From the NCBI GenBank assembly GCA_900551075.1, contig URVB01000056.1, forward strand, positions 1-22,855: 22,855 nucleotides of DNA. The letters run 5' to 3'. Below are positions 1-7,636 of this stretch, piece after piece. This DNA is from an uncultured Blautia sp. (GTDB lineage: Bacteria; Bacillota; Clostridia; Lachnospirales; Lachnospiraceae). The position numbers and the translations under genes were made by a program. Position 1 is the stretch's first letter. Each line of letters begins with the position of its first letter. The notes below the pieces were generated by a model. The model had not been told where the DNA came from. It searched no databases and saw only the letters and a program-made list of their open reading frames with translations.

Positions 1-1011
1 GCTTGTGAGATAATCATTGAAGTCAAAGTCCATTTTCTTCAGCTTCTTCTGCATCTCCTGCGCCTGCTCCCGGTCTACGGATGCTTCCACCTTCTCAATG
101 AGGCTCATCACATCACCCATACCCAGGATTCTGGACGCCATACGCTCCGGATAGAACTGCTCCAGATCCGAAAGCTTCTCGCCCATACCAACGTACAGAA
201 TCGGCTTACCGGTAACTGCTTTAATAGAAAGTGCGGCGCCGCCTCTTGTATCGCCATCCATCTTGGTAAGGATCACACCGTCAATTCCGACCTTTTCCGT
301 AAAGGTCCTGGCAACATTTACCGCATCCTGGCCTGTCATGGCATCCACAACAAGAACTGTGGCATCTGCATGAACGCTCTCTTTGATGTCCGCAAGCTCC
401 TGCATCATGCCGTCATCAATATGCAGACGGCCGGCCGTATCAATCATCACCACATTCTGCTGGTTGGCTCTGGCATGCTCCAGCGCAGCCTTCGCAATGT
501 CCACAGGGCTCTGCTTATCTCCCATGGAAAACACTTCCACACCCTGCTTTTCTCCATTTACCTGAAGCTGTGTGATCGCTGCCGGACGATAAACATCACA
601 GGCTACCAGAAGCGGCCGTTTTCCCCTGGCTTTCAGCTTTCCGGCAAGCTTTGCCGCAGTTGTGGTCTTACCTGCACCCTGAAGGCCGGCCATCACCAGA
701 ACCGTGATCTCATTTCCCGGCTTGATCGGAAGCTCTGTTGTTTCACTCCCCATAAGATTCACAAGCTCATCATTGACGATCTTGATCACCATCTGGCCCG
801 GATTGAGACCGTTCATTACGTCCTGTCCAACCGCACGTTCCTGCACGGATTTGGTAAACTGCTTCACTACCTTGAAATTAACATCTGCTTCCAGAAGAGC
901 CATTTTGACTTCCTTCAAAGCGACTTTGACATCCTCCTCCGTCAAACGTCCTTTGCTTCTCAGCTTCTTAAATACATTTTGTAATTTATCTGTCAAGCTT
1001 TCAAATGCCAT
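1..1011 (-). CDS. ffh: Signal recognition particle GTPase Ffh (C-terminus beyond window)
   Basis: Ffh binds signal sequences of nascent membrane proteins and SRP RNA, and delivers ribosomes to the membrane by pairing its GTPase with FtsY. The 337 codons present cover the N domain (about 1-95) and G domain (about 96-295): P-loop GLQGAGKT at 109-116, DTAGR at 191-195, TKMDGD at 249-254. Only the first residues of the methionine-rich M domain are present; the frame is still open at base 1, so the gene is cut by the window edge and not broken. The start ATG is at 1011, with GAGGAG (within 1019-1026) lying inside the end of ylxM. The gap to ylxM is 3 bases, so the two are co-translated. Family assignment is very secure. 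Confidence 0.97.
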   Translation of the reverse strand, partial: MAFESLTDKLQNVFKKLRSKGRLTEEDVKVALKEVKMALLEADVNFKVVKQFTKSVQERAVGQDVMNGLNPGQMVIKIVNDELVNLMGSETTELPIKPGNEITVLVMAGLQGAGKTTTAAKLAGKLKARGKRPLLVACDVYRPAAITQLQVNGEKQGVEVFSMGDKQSPVDIAKAALEHARANQQNVVMIDTAGRLHIDDGMMQELADIKESVHADATVLVVDAMTGQDAVNVARTFTEKVGIDGVILTKMDGDTRGGAALSIKAVTGKPILYVGMGEKLSDLEQFYPERMASRILGMGDVMSLIEKVEASVDREQAQEMQKKLKKMDFDFNDYLTS

Positions 1012-1014
1012 GCA

Positions 1015-1338
1015 TCATAACTCCTCTAATATTTCATTGGAAATCTCCGCGATCTCCCGGTCCTGATAATTGTCTGCCAGAGCGTGTATCTTCTGCACCT
1101 TCCGGCGGATTTTCAGAAATTTTTCAACCAGATGAAGCTTGCTTTCGTATCCCTCCAGAGTCGTATTGCAACGCCTGATCATATCATGTACACCCTGCCG
1201 GCTGATCCCCAGATCCTCTGCTACCTCGCTTAAGGAATAATCCTCCAGCACGACGCTCTCATATACCTGCTGCTGGCGCTTTGTCAGAAGCTCCCCGTAA
1301 AAGTCGTATAATAATGTCTGCTCTACAAATCTCTCCAT
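1015..1338 (-). CDS. ylxM: YlxM family HTH protein, SRP-associated
   Basis: This 107-residue protein has a sigma-70 region 4-like helix-turn-helix (about residues 18-60, including LTKRQQQVYE and DLGISRQGVHDMIRR), then a helical C-terminus. YlxM/p13 proteins are nearly always encoded just before ffh in Firmicutes and are thought to modulate the SRP pathway; the exact role is not settled. Length and gene order fit the family. The start ATG at 1338 follows AAGGTGA. No in-frame alternative Met lies nearby. A good sigma-A promoter sits immediately upstream, so ylxM-ffh can be transcribed independently of the metallophosphoesterase gene before it. Confidence 0.95.
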   Translation of the reverse strand: MERFVEQTLLYDFYGELLTKRQQQVYESVVLEDYSLSEVAEDLGISRQGVHDMIRRCNTTLEGYESKLHLVEKFLKIRRKVQKIHALADNYQDREIAEISNEILEEL

Positions 1339-1355
1339 CTGATATCACCTTGGAC

Positions 1356-1384
1356 ATCATAACCTATTTCCATTTTCGCGTCAA
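1356..1384 (-). promoter_or_regulatory. Sigma-A promoter of ylxM-ffh with inverted repeat at -35
   Basis: On the minus strand TTGACG (1379-1384), a 17-base spacer and TATGAT (1356-1361) form a near-consensus promoter. The predicted transcription start is near 1349, only about 11 bases before the ylxM ATG, so the leader would be very short and might cut the ribosome binding site. An inverted repeat, GTCAAG-N8-CTTGAC (1380-1399), overlaps the -35 box and could be an operator. The promoter is seen in sequence; its use is inferred. Confidence 0.7.
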
Positions 1385-1487
1385 GTATTTTTTCTTGACA
1401 ACCCTGCTCTTTGTATTTTTCCTGATGACGCTCCCCTTATTCTTTGCAGAAACAGCAGCTTCTGCCCGCTTCTGTTCTGTTCTTCCG

Positions 1488-2111
1488 TTATCGTGTCAAA
1501 TGCTCCTTGGGATTGTCATCCTCAAATTCGAAGATGCACCGCTCAAAAGCATTGATGACATGGGTATCCTGATATTTGTCATACCGTTTGTGATTTCTTC
1601 CGTAGGACATATGCACATGTCCATGGAGAAAATATTTCGGTTTATATTTTTCTATTAAAGAAAGAAATGCCTTAAATCCCTGATGCGGCAGATCTCTCCC
1701 GTCATTCAACTGGTACGCAGGCGCGTGCGTCACCAAAATATCAAAGCCTCTGTGCCAAAACAGCTTCAGCCAGAGCTTCCGTATCCTATGCTTCATAGCC
1801 CATTCTGTATACTGGAACTCCCCGGGCTTATAACGCATAGAGCCTCCAAGTCCCAGAATCCTCACTCCCTCGTGCACGTAAATCTTATCCTCAATACAAA
1901 TACATCCATCCGGAGGAATCTTTTCATATTTTGTATCATGGTTGCCGTGTACATACAGCACAGGAGCCGTAGTAAAGGTTGCCAGAAAAGAAAGATAATG
2001 AGGGTCCAGGTCACCGCAGGAGATAATCAGGTCAATTCCCTCCAGCTTGCTTTTTTCGAAGTGATCCCACAGATAGGCTGATTCTTCATCTGCAATTGCA
2101 AGTATTCTCAT
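1488..2111 (-). CDS. Calcineurin-like metallophosphoesterase
   Basis: This 207-residue cytoplasmic protein is a small YfcE-like phosphoesterase. Motifs seen: Asp8 in IADEE (first metal motif), GD at 33-34, GNHD at 56-59, TH at 128-129 and GHVH at 164-167. The family hydrolyses phosphomonoesters or diesters with two divalent metals. The usual D-x-H of motif one reads D-E-E here, so one metal-ligand His is replaced by Glu. The gene starts 4 bases after the stop of the BMP-fusion gene, so both are probably made from one mRNA and may act together. The substrate is unknown. No terminator is evident in the 149 bases before ylxM. Confidence 0.88.
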   Translation of the reverse strand: MRILAIADEESAYLWDHFEKSKLEGIDLIISCGDLDPHYLSFLATFTTAPVLYVHGNHDTKYEKIPPDGCICIEDKIYVHEGVRILGLGGSMRYKPGEFQYTEWAMKHRIRKLWLKLFWHRGFDILVTHAPAYQLNDGRDLPHQGFKAFLSLIEKYKPKYFLHGHVHMSYGRNHKRYDKYQDTHVINAFERCIFEFEDDNPKEHLTR

Positions 2112-2115
2112 GTGC

Positions 2116-4026
2116 TCAGCCTTTCTTCTTTTCCAGTCCCTGCTGTGAGAGGATCGGTTTGGTCTGCTCCTCGAGCTCTGTCTGCTTAGGAATCGTTCCG
2201 ATCGTATTTTCTGCCAGCCAATCCATAGTCACGATCTCCTCCGGAGAAAGGCTGCGGTTCGGGTCTCCCTGGATCATACCGGACTGAGAGTACAAAATAC
2301 CGGAAAACGGATTAAATTCTCCGGTGCGTATCGTATCCTTCAGCAATTCCACAAGACGCTTTGTACCAATCGGAAGATTCTGTGAGCAGATTACATCAAC
2401 AACGCCTGCGGACATTCCCCACCAATAGTTGATTGCCTTTTTGGCGGCCGTATTGTCGTCATATTTCCAGGTTCCATCCATGATGGTACGTATCAGCCGT
2501 TCATAAAATTTCCCCCAATGCCAGACCGGCATGGCGAGGCTGTACGGTGTCTCATTTTCCAGACGGTAAAGTCCGAAATAGCGTGACGCATCCTCAGGAA
2601 TCACCATATCCTTGCCTGAAACGATGGTTGCACCTGCACGGCGGATATTTTCCATAATATCGGTATCTTTTTTCTTGGACCATTCCAGGTACACTTCTGC
2701 CCGCGGATTAATCATTTTGGCGCCCAGGGCAAAAGCGTTGATATTGGCAATCGTGCCGAAGATCGGATAATCTGCAATATAGGCCAGTTTATTGTTCTCC
2801 GCCATAGCTCCGGCAATGGCCCCCATCAAAAATTTTGCCTCATGCATACGTGCATAGTAGGTCCGGATATACCTGTGAGATGTATTCAGCGAGCAGGTCA
2901 GAATCCGGATATCCGGATGATTGATCGCCGCCTTAACACTTGACTGTACAAACGCAGGTGTTGTGGCAAATACAATATTGCAGCCGCTTTTGATTGCTTT
3001 TCCTATGGTTTCCTCTACGGTTTCCAGCGTCGTATTTTCATAATATACCGTACTTACCTCGTCCGGAAAGGTCTGTTCCAAATGAAGCCTTCCAAGCTCG
3101 TGGGCATAGGTCCATGCAGAGGAGCCGGGTGTCTTATCATAAATAAAAGCGATTTTAAGCTTCGGAGAGCTTAAGGGCAGCAGCCTGTTCAACAGCGGCT
3201 TCTTCTCCTGAATCGGGTCCATCTTCAGGTCAATCTCCTGCTCCTCCTCCAGGAGTTTAAATTCTTCCCAGCTCTTGGACACCAGCGCTTTGATCTCACT
3301 GGAGGTCTGCTGTATGACCGTTTCATATCCATAAAGAGTGATAAAAGCAAGAAAGGCATCACCCGGGGTAATGGACAGCTTCTTACCGCCCTTTGCCTCG
3401 TATTCAGTCGTGAACTTCGCATAAACGGAACTGAAATCCATACGCTCATCATCAGTCCACACCTCGCCCTTCTCTTTTCCCACAGCCTCCTGAAGCGCTG
3501 CAAAGCTGCCTAATTTTGAAAACCAGATATAATTGATTTTCGACAGTTCATAAAAATCCACAAATTCGTAATAAATTTTATTTTTCTTCTCTTCTGTCCT
3601 CGGGGGCAAAATCCGTGTCACGATTCCCGGCACGGAAACCGCATCATAATACTTCAGAACACTGACACGCTTATTTCCCTCTTCTATATAGAATTCATTC
3701 ATATATTCGTAAGCCTTGACCGGTTCCCGTATGCCCTCGTTCACATGACTCTCGCTTAAGGAAGCCCATTTATAGGCAAACTCTGTATTTTCTCTCAGGA
3801 TCGGCATGAAGTTTCCTGCAAAAGCGCTGCTCCTTCCGCCTGTCTTTGTTCCTACGATCTGATCGATCGGTATCTGCACCAGTCCTAACGGAATTTCAGA
3901 ATAGGAGCCTCTTGGCGGAAGAATATCATCCAGCACCTTCAATGTAGGCTCTGTTCCCTTCATCATCCGTGCCTGGTAATCCTTTTTACCTGCTTTATAT
4001 GCCTTACTGTAATTGTCTAATGTCAT
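2116..4026 (-). CDS. BMP-family (PBP1 fold) protein with ParB/Srx-like N-terminal domain, apparently cytoplasmic
   Basis: The 636-residue protein starts at ATG 4026, chosen because GGAGGA (4031-4036) lies at good spacing and the promoter start point lies downstream of the longer open frame's Met. Residues about 48-142 resemble a ParB/sulfiredoxin fold: IPIDQIVGT, then GIREPV, then FYIEEGNKRVSVLKYYDAV, the last like the GERR box of ParB. A helical linker (about 145-285) follows. Residues about 289-600 form a BMP/PnrA-type solute-binding domain beginning KLKIAFIYD, with SSAWTYAHELG and KLAYIADYPIFG. BMP proteins usually bind purine nucleosides and are exported lipoproteins. This one has no signal peptide or lipobox, and no permease genes adjoin it, so an intracellular sensor role is more likely than transport. 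The metallophosphoesterase follows at 4 bases. The BMP call is strong; the ParB-like call is pattern-based. Confidence 0.8.
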   Translation of the reverse strand: MTLDNYSKAYKAGKKDYQARMMKGTEPTLKVLDDILPPRGSYSEIPLGLVQIPIDQIVGTKTGGRSSAFAGNFMPILRENTEFAYKWASLSESHVNEGIREPVKAYEYMNEFYIEEGNKRVSVLKYYDAVSVPGIVTRILPPRTEEKKNKIYYEFVDFYELSKINYIWFSKLGSFAALQEAVGKEKGEVWTDDERMDFSSVYAKFTTEYEAKGGKKLSITPGDAFLAFITLYGYETVIQQTSSEIKALVSKSWEEFKLLEEEQEIDLKMDPIQEKKPLLNRLLPLSSPKLKIAFIYDKTPGSSAWTYAHELGRLHLEQTFPDEVSTVYYENTTLETVEETIGKAIKSGCNIVFATTPAFVQSSVKAAINHPDIRILTCSLNTSHRYIRTYYARMHEAKFLMGAIAGAMAENNKLAYIADYPIFGTIANINAFALGAKMINPRAEVYLEWSKKKDTDIMENIRRAGATIVSGKDMVIPEDASRYFGLYRLENETPYSLAMPVWHWGKFYERLIRTIMDGTWKYDDNTAAKKAINYWWGMSAGVVDVICSQNLPIGTKRLVELLKDTIRTGEFNPFSGILYSQSGMIQGDPNRSLSPEEIVTMDWLAENTIGTIPKQTELEEQTKPILSQQGLEKKKG

Positions 4027-4078
4027 AATATCCTCCATAATAAAATGAAACTTTCCATTTGTCTCCATAACCATTTTC

Positions 4079-4107
4079 ACTATAACCTATGGTTTTCCTG
4101 AAATCAA
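4079..4107 (-). promoter_or_regulatory. Sigma-A promoter of the BMP-fusion / phosphoesterase operon
   Basis: On the minus strand TTGATT (4102-4107), a 17-base spacer and TATAGT (4079-4084) fit a sigma-A promoter. The predicted start near 4072 leaves a leader of about 45 bases before ATG 4026. This rules out the longer upstream reading of the gene. Confidence 0.7.
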
Positions 4108-4149
4108 GTCTTAAGTCAATATAAGCATAAGGAACTGTCAATAAATAAC

Positions 4150-4187
4150 TTGCTTATTTTATCTTCTTAGGGTATCATTTCTATAAT
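4150..4187 (+). promoter_or_regulatory. Promoter of the DUF362 ferredoxin gene
   Basis: TTGCTT (4150-4155), a 17-base spacer and TATCAT (4173-4178) make one candidate. A perfect TATAAT (4182-4187) with only a weak -35 makes a second. Both precede AAGGAGG (4197-4203) and ATG 4214. The region is divergent, about 45 bases from the -35 of the BMP operon promoter. Confidence 0.5.
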
Positions 4188-4213
4188 ACAGAACATAAGG
4201 AGGATTTTTCTGA

Positions 4214-5323
4214 ATGGAAAAGGCAAAAGTTTATTACACAAGTATGCGTACCGGCTTTAATGACGGGCTTCTCAATAAACTGGAGCGGCTCATCAAAAAG
4301 GCCGGTATCGGAAAGATTGATTTCGATGGCAAATATACGGCAATTAAAATTCATTTCGGAGAACCGGGGAATCTGGCCTTCCTCCGTCCCAATTATGCAA
4401 AGGTAGTTGCCGATACGGTGAAAGAGCTGGGAGGCAAACCGTTCCTGACAGACTGCAATACCTTATATGTAGGCGGACGCAAAAATGCACTGGATCATCT
4501 GGAAACCGCTTATACCAATGGTTTTTCTCCATTCTCCACCGGCTGTCATGTACTGATCGCTGACGGTTTAAAGGGAACGGATGAAGCTTATGTCCCGGTC
4601 GAAGGCGGCAAATACGTAAAAGAAGCCAAGATCGGACGTGCCGTCATGGATGCTGATGTCTTTATTTCTCTGAGCCATTTCAAAGGCCATGAATGTACCG
4701 GCTTCGGCGGTGCCCTGAAAAATATCGGTATGGGCTGCGGCTCCCGTGCGGGAAAAATGGAAATGCACAGTGCAGGAAAACCCCATGTAGACCGGGAGCT
4801 GTGCATCGGCTGCAAACGCTGTGCAAAAATCTGTGCGCATGGCGCCCCTGTCTTTACAGATGGCAAAGCAGATATTGACCATAACAAATGTGTCGGCTGC
4901 GGCAGATGTATCGGTGTCTGTCCGAGAGATGCAGTTCTCGCTGCTTCTGATGAGTCCAATGATATGCTGAACTGCAAGATTGCAGAATATTCCAAGGCGG
5001 TTGTTGACGGGCGCCCACATTTCCATATCAGCCTTGTCATTGACGTTTCTCCGTACTGTGACTGCCATGCAGAAAATGATGCTGCCATTGTCCCGGATGT
5101 TGGTTTCTTTGCATCCTTTGATCCGGTTGCTCTGGATGTTGCATGCGCAGATGCAGTGAATAAACAGCCGGTCATCGCAAATACCGCACTTTCCGAATCT
5201 GACCATGAAGGACATGATCATTTCAGTGCTGTTTCCCCTGCCACCAACTGGAGAAGCTGCATTGCACATGCCAGAAAAATCGGACTTGGAACCGACGAAT
5301 ACGAATTGATCGAAGTAAAATAA
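4214..5323 (+). CDS. DUF362 domain protein with two 4Fe-4S clusters
   Basis: This 369-residue, apparently soluble protein has a DUF362 core (about 1-190 and 265-369) with two ferredoxin-type cluster sites between its halves: C197, C200, C203, C207 and C226, C229, C232, C236. The first cluster's last Cys is followed by Ala where Pro is usual (CAHG); the second has the normal CP. DUF362 proteins are widespread in anaerobes, and their reaction is not established for this type; a role in electron transfer or redox maturation is an inference. It is the only plus-strand gene in the first 19 kb and has its own promoter. It runs convergent to ilvA with a 36-base gap and no clear terminator. AAGGAGG 10 bases before ATG supports the start. 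Confidence 0.9.
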   Translation: MEKAKVYYTSMRTGFNDGLLNKLERLIKKAGIGKIDFDGKYTAIKIHFGEPGNLAFLRPNYAKVVADTVKELGGKPFLTDCNTLYVGGRKNALDHLETAYTNGFSPFSTGCHVLIADGLKGTDEAYVPVEGGKYVKEAKIGRAVMDADVFISLSHFKGHECTGFGGALKNIGMGCGSRAGKMEMHSAGKPHVDRELCIGCKRCAKICAHGAPVFTDGKADIDHNKCVGCGRCIGVCPRDAVLAASDESNDMLNCKIAEYSKAVVDGRPHFHISLVIDVSPYCDCHAENDAAIVPDVGFFASFDPVALDVACADAVNKQPVIANTALSESDHEGHDHFSAVSPATNWRSCIAHARKIGLGTDEYELIEVK

Positions 5324-5359
5324 ACGTTCGGCAGCGGCCTATTGCGGGCTCCGTATATT

Positions 5360-6571
5360 TTAGAGGCTTGGCCGGATCACCTTCGGGCGGCATCCGGCAT
5401 CCTCCAAAGCCCTGACAATCTGATTCTTATGATCTGTACCATAAGCCTCCATGGTAATCTTCAGCTCCACTGCCGCATTACGGTTGGTGCTGACGAACTG
5501 GTTATGATCCAGCTTGATAACATTTCCCTGGTTTTCCGCAATAATAGTCGCTACACGTACCAGCTCACCGGCCTTATCCGGAATCAGTACAGATACCGTG
5601 AAGATACGGTCACGCTGAATCAGCCCATGCTGTACAACAGACGACATCGTGATCACATCCATATTTCCTCCACTCAGGATAGATACCACCTTTTTATTCT
5701 TAAAATCCAGATGGCGCAGTGCCGCAACTGTCAAAAGCCCGGAATTCTCAACAATCATTTTATGATTTTCCACCATATCCAGAAATGCCACGATCAGCTC
5801 ATCATCCTCGATGGTAATGATTCCATCCAGATTTTCCTGCAGATATGGAAAAATCTCAACACCTGGCGTCTGCACCGCCGTACCATCTGCGATGGTATTC
5901 ACATGCGGAAGAGTCACAACCTCCCCCTTTTCCAGAGATGCCCGCAGGCAGGCAGCTCCTGCCGGCTCCACACCGATCACTCTGATATGCGGATTCAAAA
6001 GCTTCGCCAGAGTGGAAACGCCTGTTGCCAGACCGCCTCCTCCCACAGGAACCAGAATATAGTCCACAAGCGGAAGCTCCTGAATGATCTCCATGGAAAT
6101 AGTCCCCTGACCGGTAGCAACCGCCTTATCATCAAAAGGGTGAATAAAGGTATAGCCTTCTTTTTCCGCCATCTCCAGTGCATATGTGCAGGCTTCATCG
6201 TACACGTCACCCTTCAGGATCACCTCCGCGCCATAGCTCTTGGTTCTTTCTACTTTAATAAGCGGAGTGGTCGTCGGCATGACAATTACTGCTTTTACTC
6301 CATATTTCTGAGCCGCATATGCAACTCCCTGGGCGTGGTTGCCCGCAGAAGCAGTAATCAGTCCTCTCTCCCTCTTTTCCGCACTCAAAGTGCTGATCTT
6401 ATAATAAGACCCGCGGACCTTATATGCACCTGTACGCTGCATATTTTCAGGCTTAAAAAACACCTTATTTCCTGTCAGCTCTGAGAAATAACTGCTTTTG
6501 ATCAGCTTTGTCTCCTGGGTGACCTTTTTTACAATCTCTGACGCTTCTTCAAAACTTTCTAATGTAAGCAT
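5360..6571 (-). CDS. ilvA: Threonine ammonia-lyase (threonine dehydratase) with ACT domain
   Basis: This PLP enzyme converts threonine to 2-oxobutanoate and ammonia, either for isoleucine synthesis or threonine breakdown. Of 403 residues, about 1-320 are the fold type II PLP domain: Schiff-base Lys51 in GAYKVRGS, SAGNHAQG at 75-82, the phosphate-binding GGGGLA at 177-182 and ENSG at 275-278. Residues about 325-400 form one ACT-type regulatory domain (TVSVLIPDKAGELVRV). The single short ACT, and the length of about 400 rather than about 500, point to the shorter class that includes catabolic (TdcB-like) enzymes; the pathway direction is therefore uncertain. The start ATG at 6571 follows AGGAGG. 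The gene begins 15 bases after ftsY ends, so it is probably co-transcribed with the cell-biology operon. Confidence 0.93.
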   Translation of the reverse strand: MLTLESFEEASEIVKKVTQETKLIKSSYFSELTGNKVFFKPENMQRTGAYKVRGSYYKISTLSAEKRERGLITASAGNHAQGVAYAAQKYGVKAVIVMPTTTPLIKVERTKSYGAEVILKGDVYDEACTYALEMAEKEGYTFIHPFDDKAVATGQGTISMEIIQELPLVDYILVPVGGGGLATGVSTLAKLLNPHIRVIGVEPAGAACLRASLEKGEVVTLPHVNTIADGTAVQTPGVEIFPYLQENLDGIITIEDDELIVAFLDMVENHKMIVENSGLLTVAALRHLDFKNKKVVSILSGGNMDVITMSSVVQHGLIQRDRIFTVSVLIPDKAGELVRVATIIAENQGNVIKLDHNQFVSTNRNAAVELKITMEAYGTDHKNQIVRALEDAGCRPKVIRPSL

Positions 6572-6586
6572 TTCTCTTCCTCCTGT

Positions 6587-7543
6587 TTATCCTTCTGTAT
6601 TCTGACCGGTTTTTTCGTCTATATCGAACAGGGCATCTACAAAAGAACCGGCATCAAATTTCTGCAGATCATCAATGCTCTCTCCCACACCGATATATTT
6701 TACAGGAATATCCAGCTCAGACTGAATTGCAACTGCAATTCCGCCCTTGGCAGTTCCATCCAGCTTCGTTAAAATAATTCCGTTCACATTTGCGACCTCA
6801 GAAAACTGTCTTGCCTGTGCAAGTGCATTCTGACCTGTCGTCCCATCCAGAACCACCAGGGTTTCCAGATATGCGTCCGGGTACTCCCGCTCCAGAATCC
6901 TGTAAATTTTGCGCAGCTCTTCCATAAGATTTTTCTTATTATGGAGACGTCCCGCCGTATCACAAAGCAGCACATCAGCGTTTCTTGCCTTTGCGGCAGC
7001 CACGGCGTCATATACGACAGAAGCCGGGTCCGCACCAGGCTGCCCTCCGATAATATCCACACCTGCACGATTTGCCCACTGGGTAAGCTGCTCCCCTGCC
7101 GCTGCACGGAAGGTATCCGCAGCCGCAAGAATGACCTTTTTGCCCTGATCCTTCAGCTTTCCAGCAAGCTTTCCCACAGATGTGGTCTTTCCTACACCAT
7201 TGACACCGATGACAAGGATAACGGATTTGCGGTCTTCGAATTCATATTCCGTACTGTCCACCCGCATTTGCTCCTTGATTCCATCAATCAAAAGCTGCTT
7301 GCACTCCATTGGATCCTTAATATGCTTCTCAGCTACCTGCTCCTTTAACTTTTCCAAAATGGAAGAGGTGGCATTGATGCCGATATCTCCCATGACCAAA
7401 ATTTCTTCCAGCTCCTCATAAAAATCCTCATCAATGCTGGAATAGCCACTGAATATCGAATCAAATCCAGCCACAATATTATCTCTTGTCTTCGTAAGCC
7501 CGCTTACCAGACGCTTAAAAAAGCCCTTCTTTTCTTCTGACAT
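6587..7543 (-). CDS. ftsY: Signal recognition particle receptor FtsY
   Basis: FtsY is the membrane-associated GTPase that receives SRP-ribosome complexes and activates GTP hydrolysis together with Ffh. The 318-residue protein has a short N-terminal segment with basic residues (KKGFFKRLVSG), an N domain (about 30-105), and a G domain with GVNGVGKT at 113-120, DTAGR at 195-199 and TKLDG at 259-263. It lacks the long acidic A domain of enteric FtsY, as is normal in Firmicutes. Start ATG 7543 is chosen over the in-frame upstream Met at 7570 because AGGAGG lies 7 bases before it. The 93 bases between smc and ftsY hold a small GC-rich inverted repeat (GCCGG-N7-CCGGC) without a T-tract. Confidence 0.97.
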   Translation of the reverse strand: MSEEKKGFFKRLVSGLTKTRDNIVAGFDSIFSGYSSIDEDFYEELEEILVMGDIGINATSSILEKLKEQVAEKHIKDPMECKQLLIDGIKEQMRVDSTEYEFEDRKSVILVIGVNGVGKTTSVGKLAGKLKDQGKKVILAAADTFRAAAGEQLTQWANRAGVDIIGGQPGADPASVVYDAVAAAKARNADVLLCDTAGRLHNKKNLMEELRKIYRILEREYPDAYLETLVVLDGTTGQNALAQARQFSEVANVNGIILTKLDGTAKGGIAVAIQSELDIPVKYIGVGESIDDLQKFDAGSFVDALFDIDEKTGQNTEG

Positions 7544-7636
7544 CCTGTTTCCTCCTCGCTGCTGTCTCATTATGTCCGCAGCCGCCGGCCTTTACCCGGC
7601 CCATCGATTCTGCGCCTGATCATTTTATTTCGACAG

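Noticed and set aside
1440..1475. Hairpin GCAGAA-N8-TTCTGC after the phosphoesterase gene as a terminator.
   Set aside because: The stem is short and no T-run follows on the minus strand.
4568..5269. A 233-codon minus-strand open frame opposite the DUF362 gene.
   Set aside because: It is a shadow of a gene with intact ferredoxin motifs; the product shows no recognisable fold pattern.
5324..5359. Intrinsic terminator between the convergent DUF362 and ilvA genes.
   Set aside because: The 36 bases are GC-rich but show no convincing stem with a T-run in either direction.
5342..6484. A 380-codon plus-strand open frame opposite ilvA.
   Set aside because: It is antisense to a clear threonine ammonia-lyase, has low-complexity His/Arg/Ile-rich composition, no ribosome binding site, and no domain pattern.
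7570..7623. A 17-codon basic leader-peptide-like frame between smc and ftsY on the minus strand.
   Set aside because: No ribosome binding site before its ATG and no regulatory structure tied to it.
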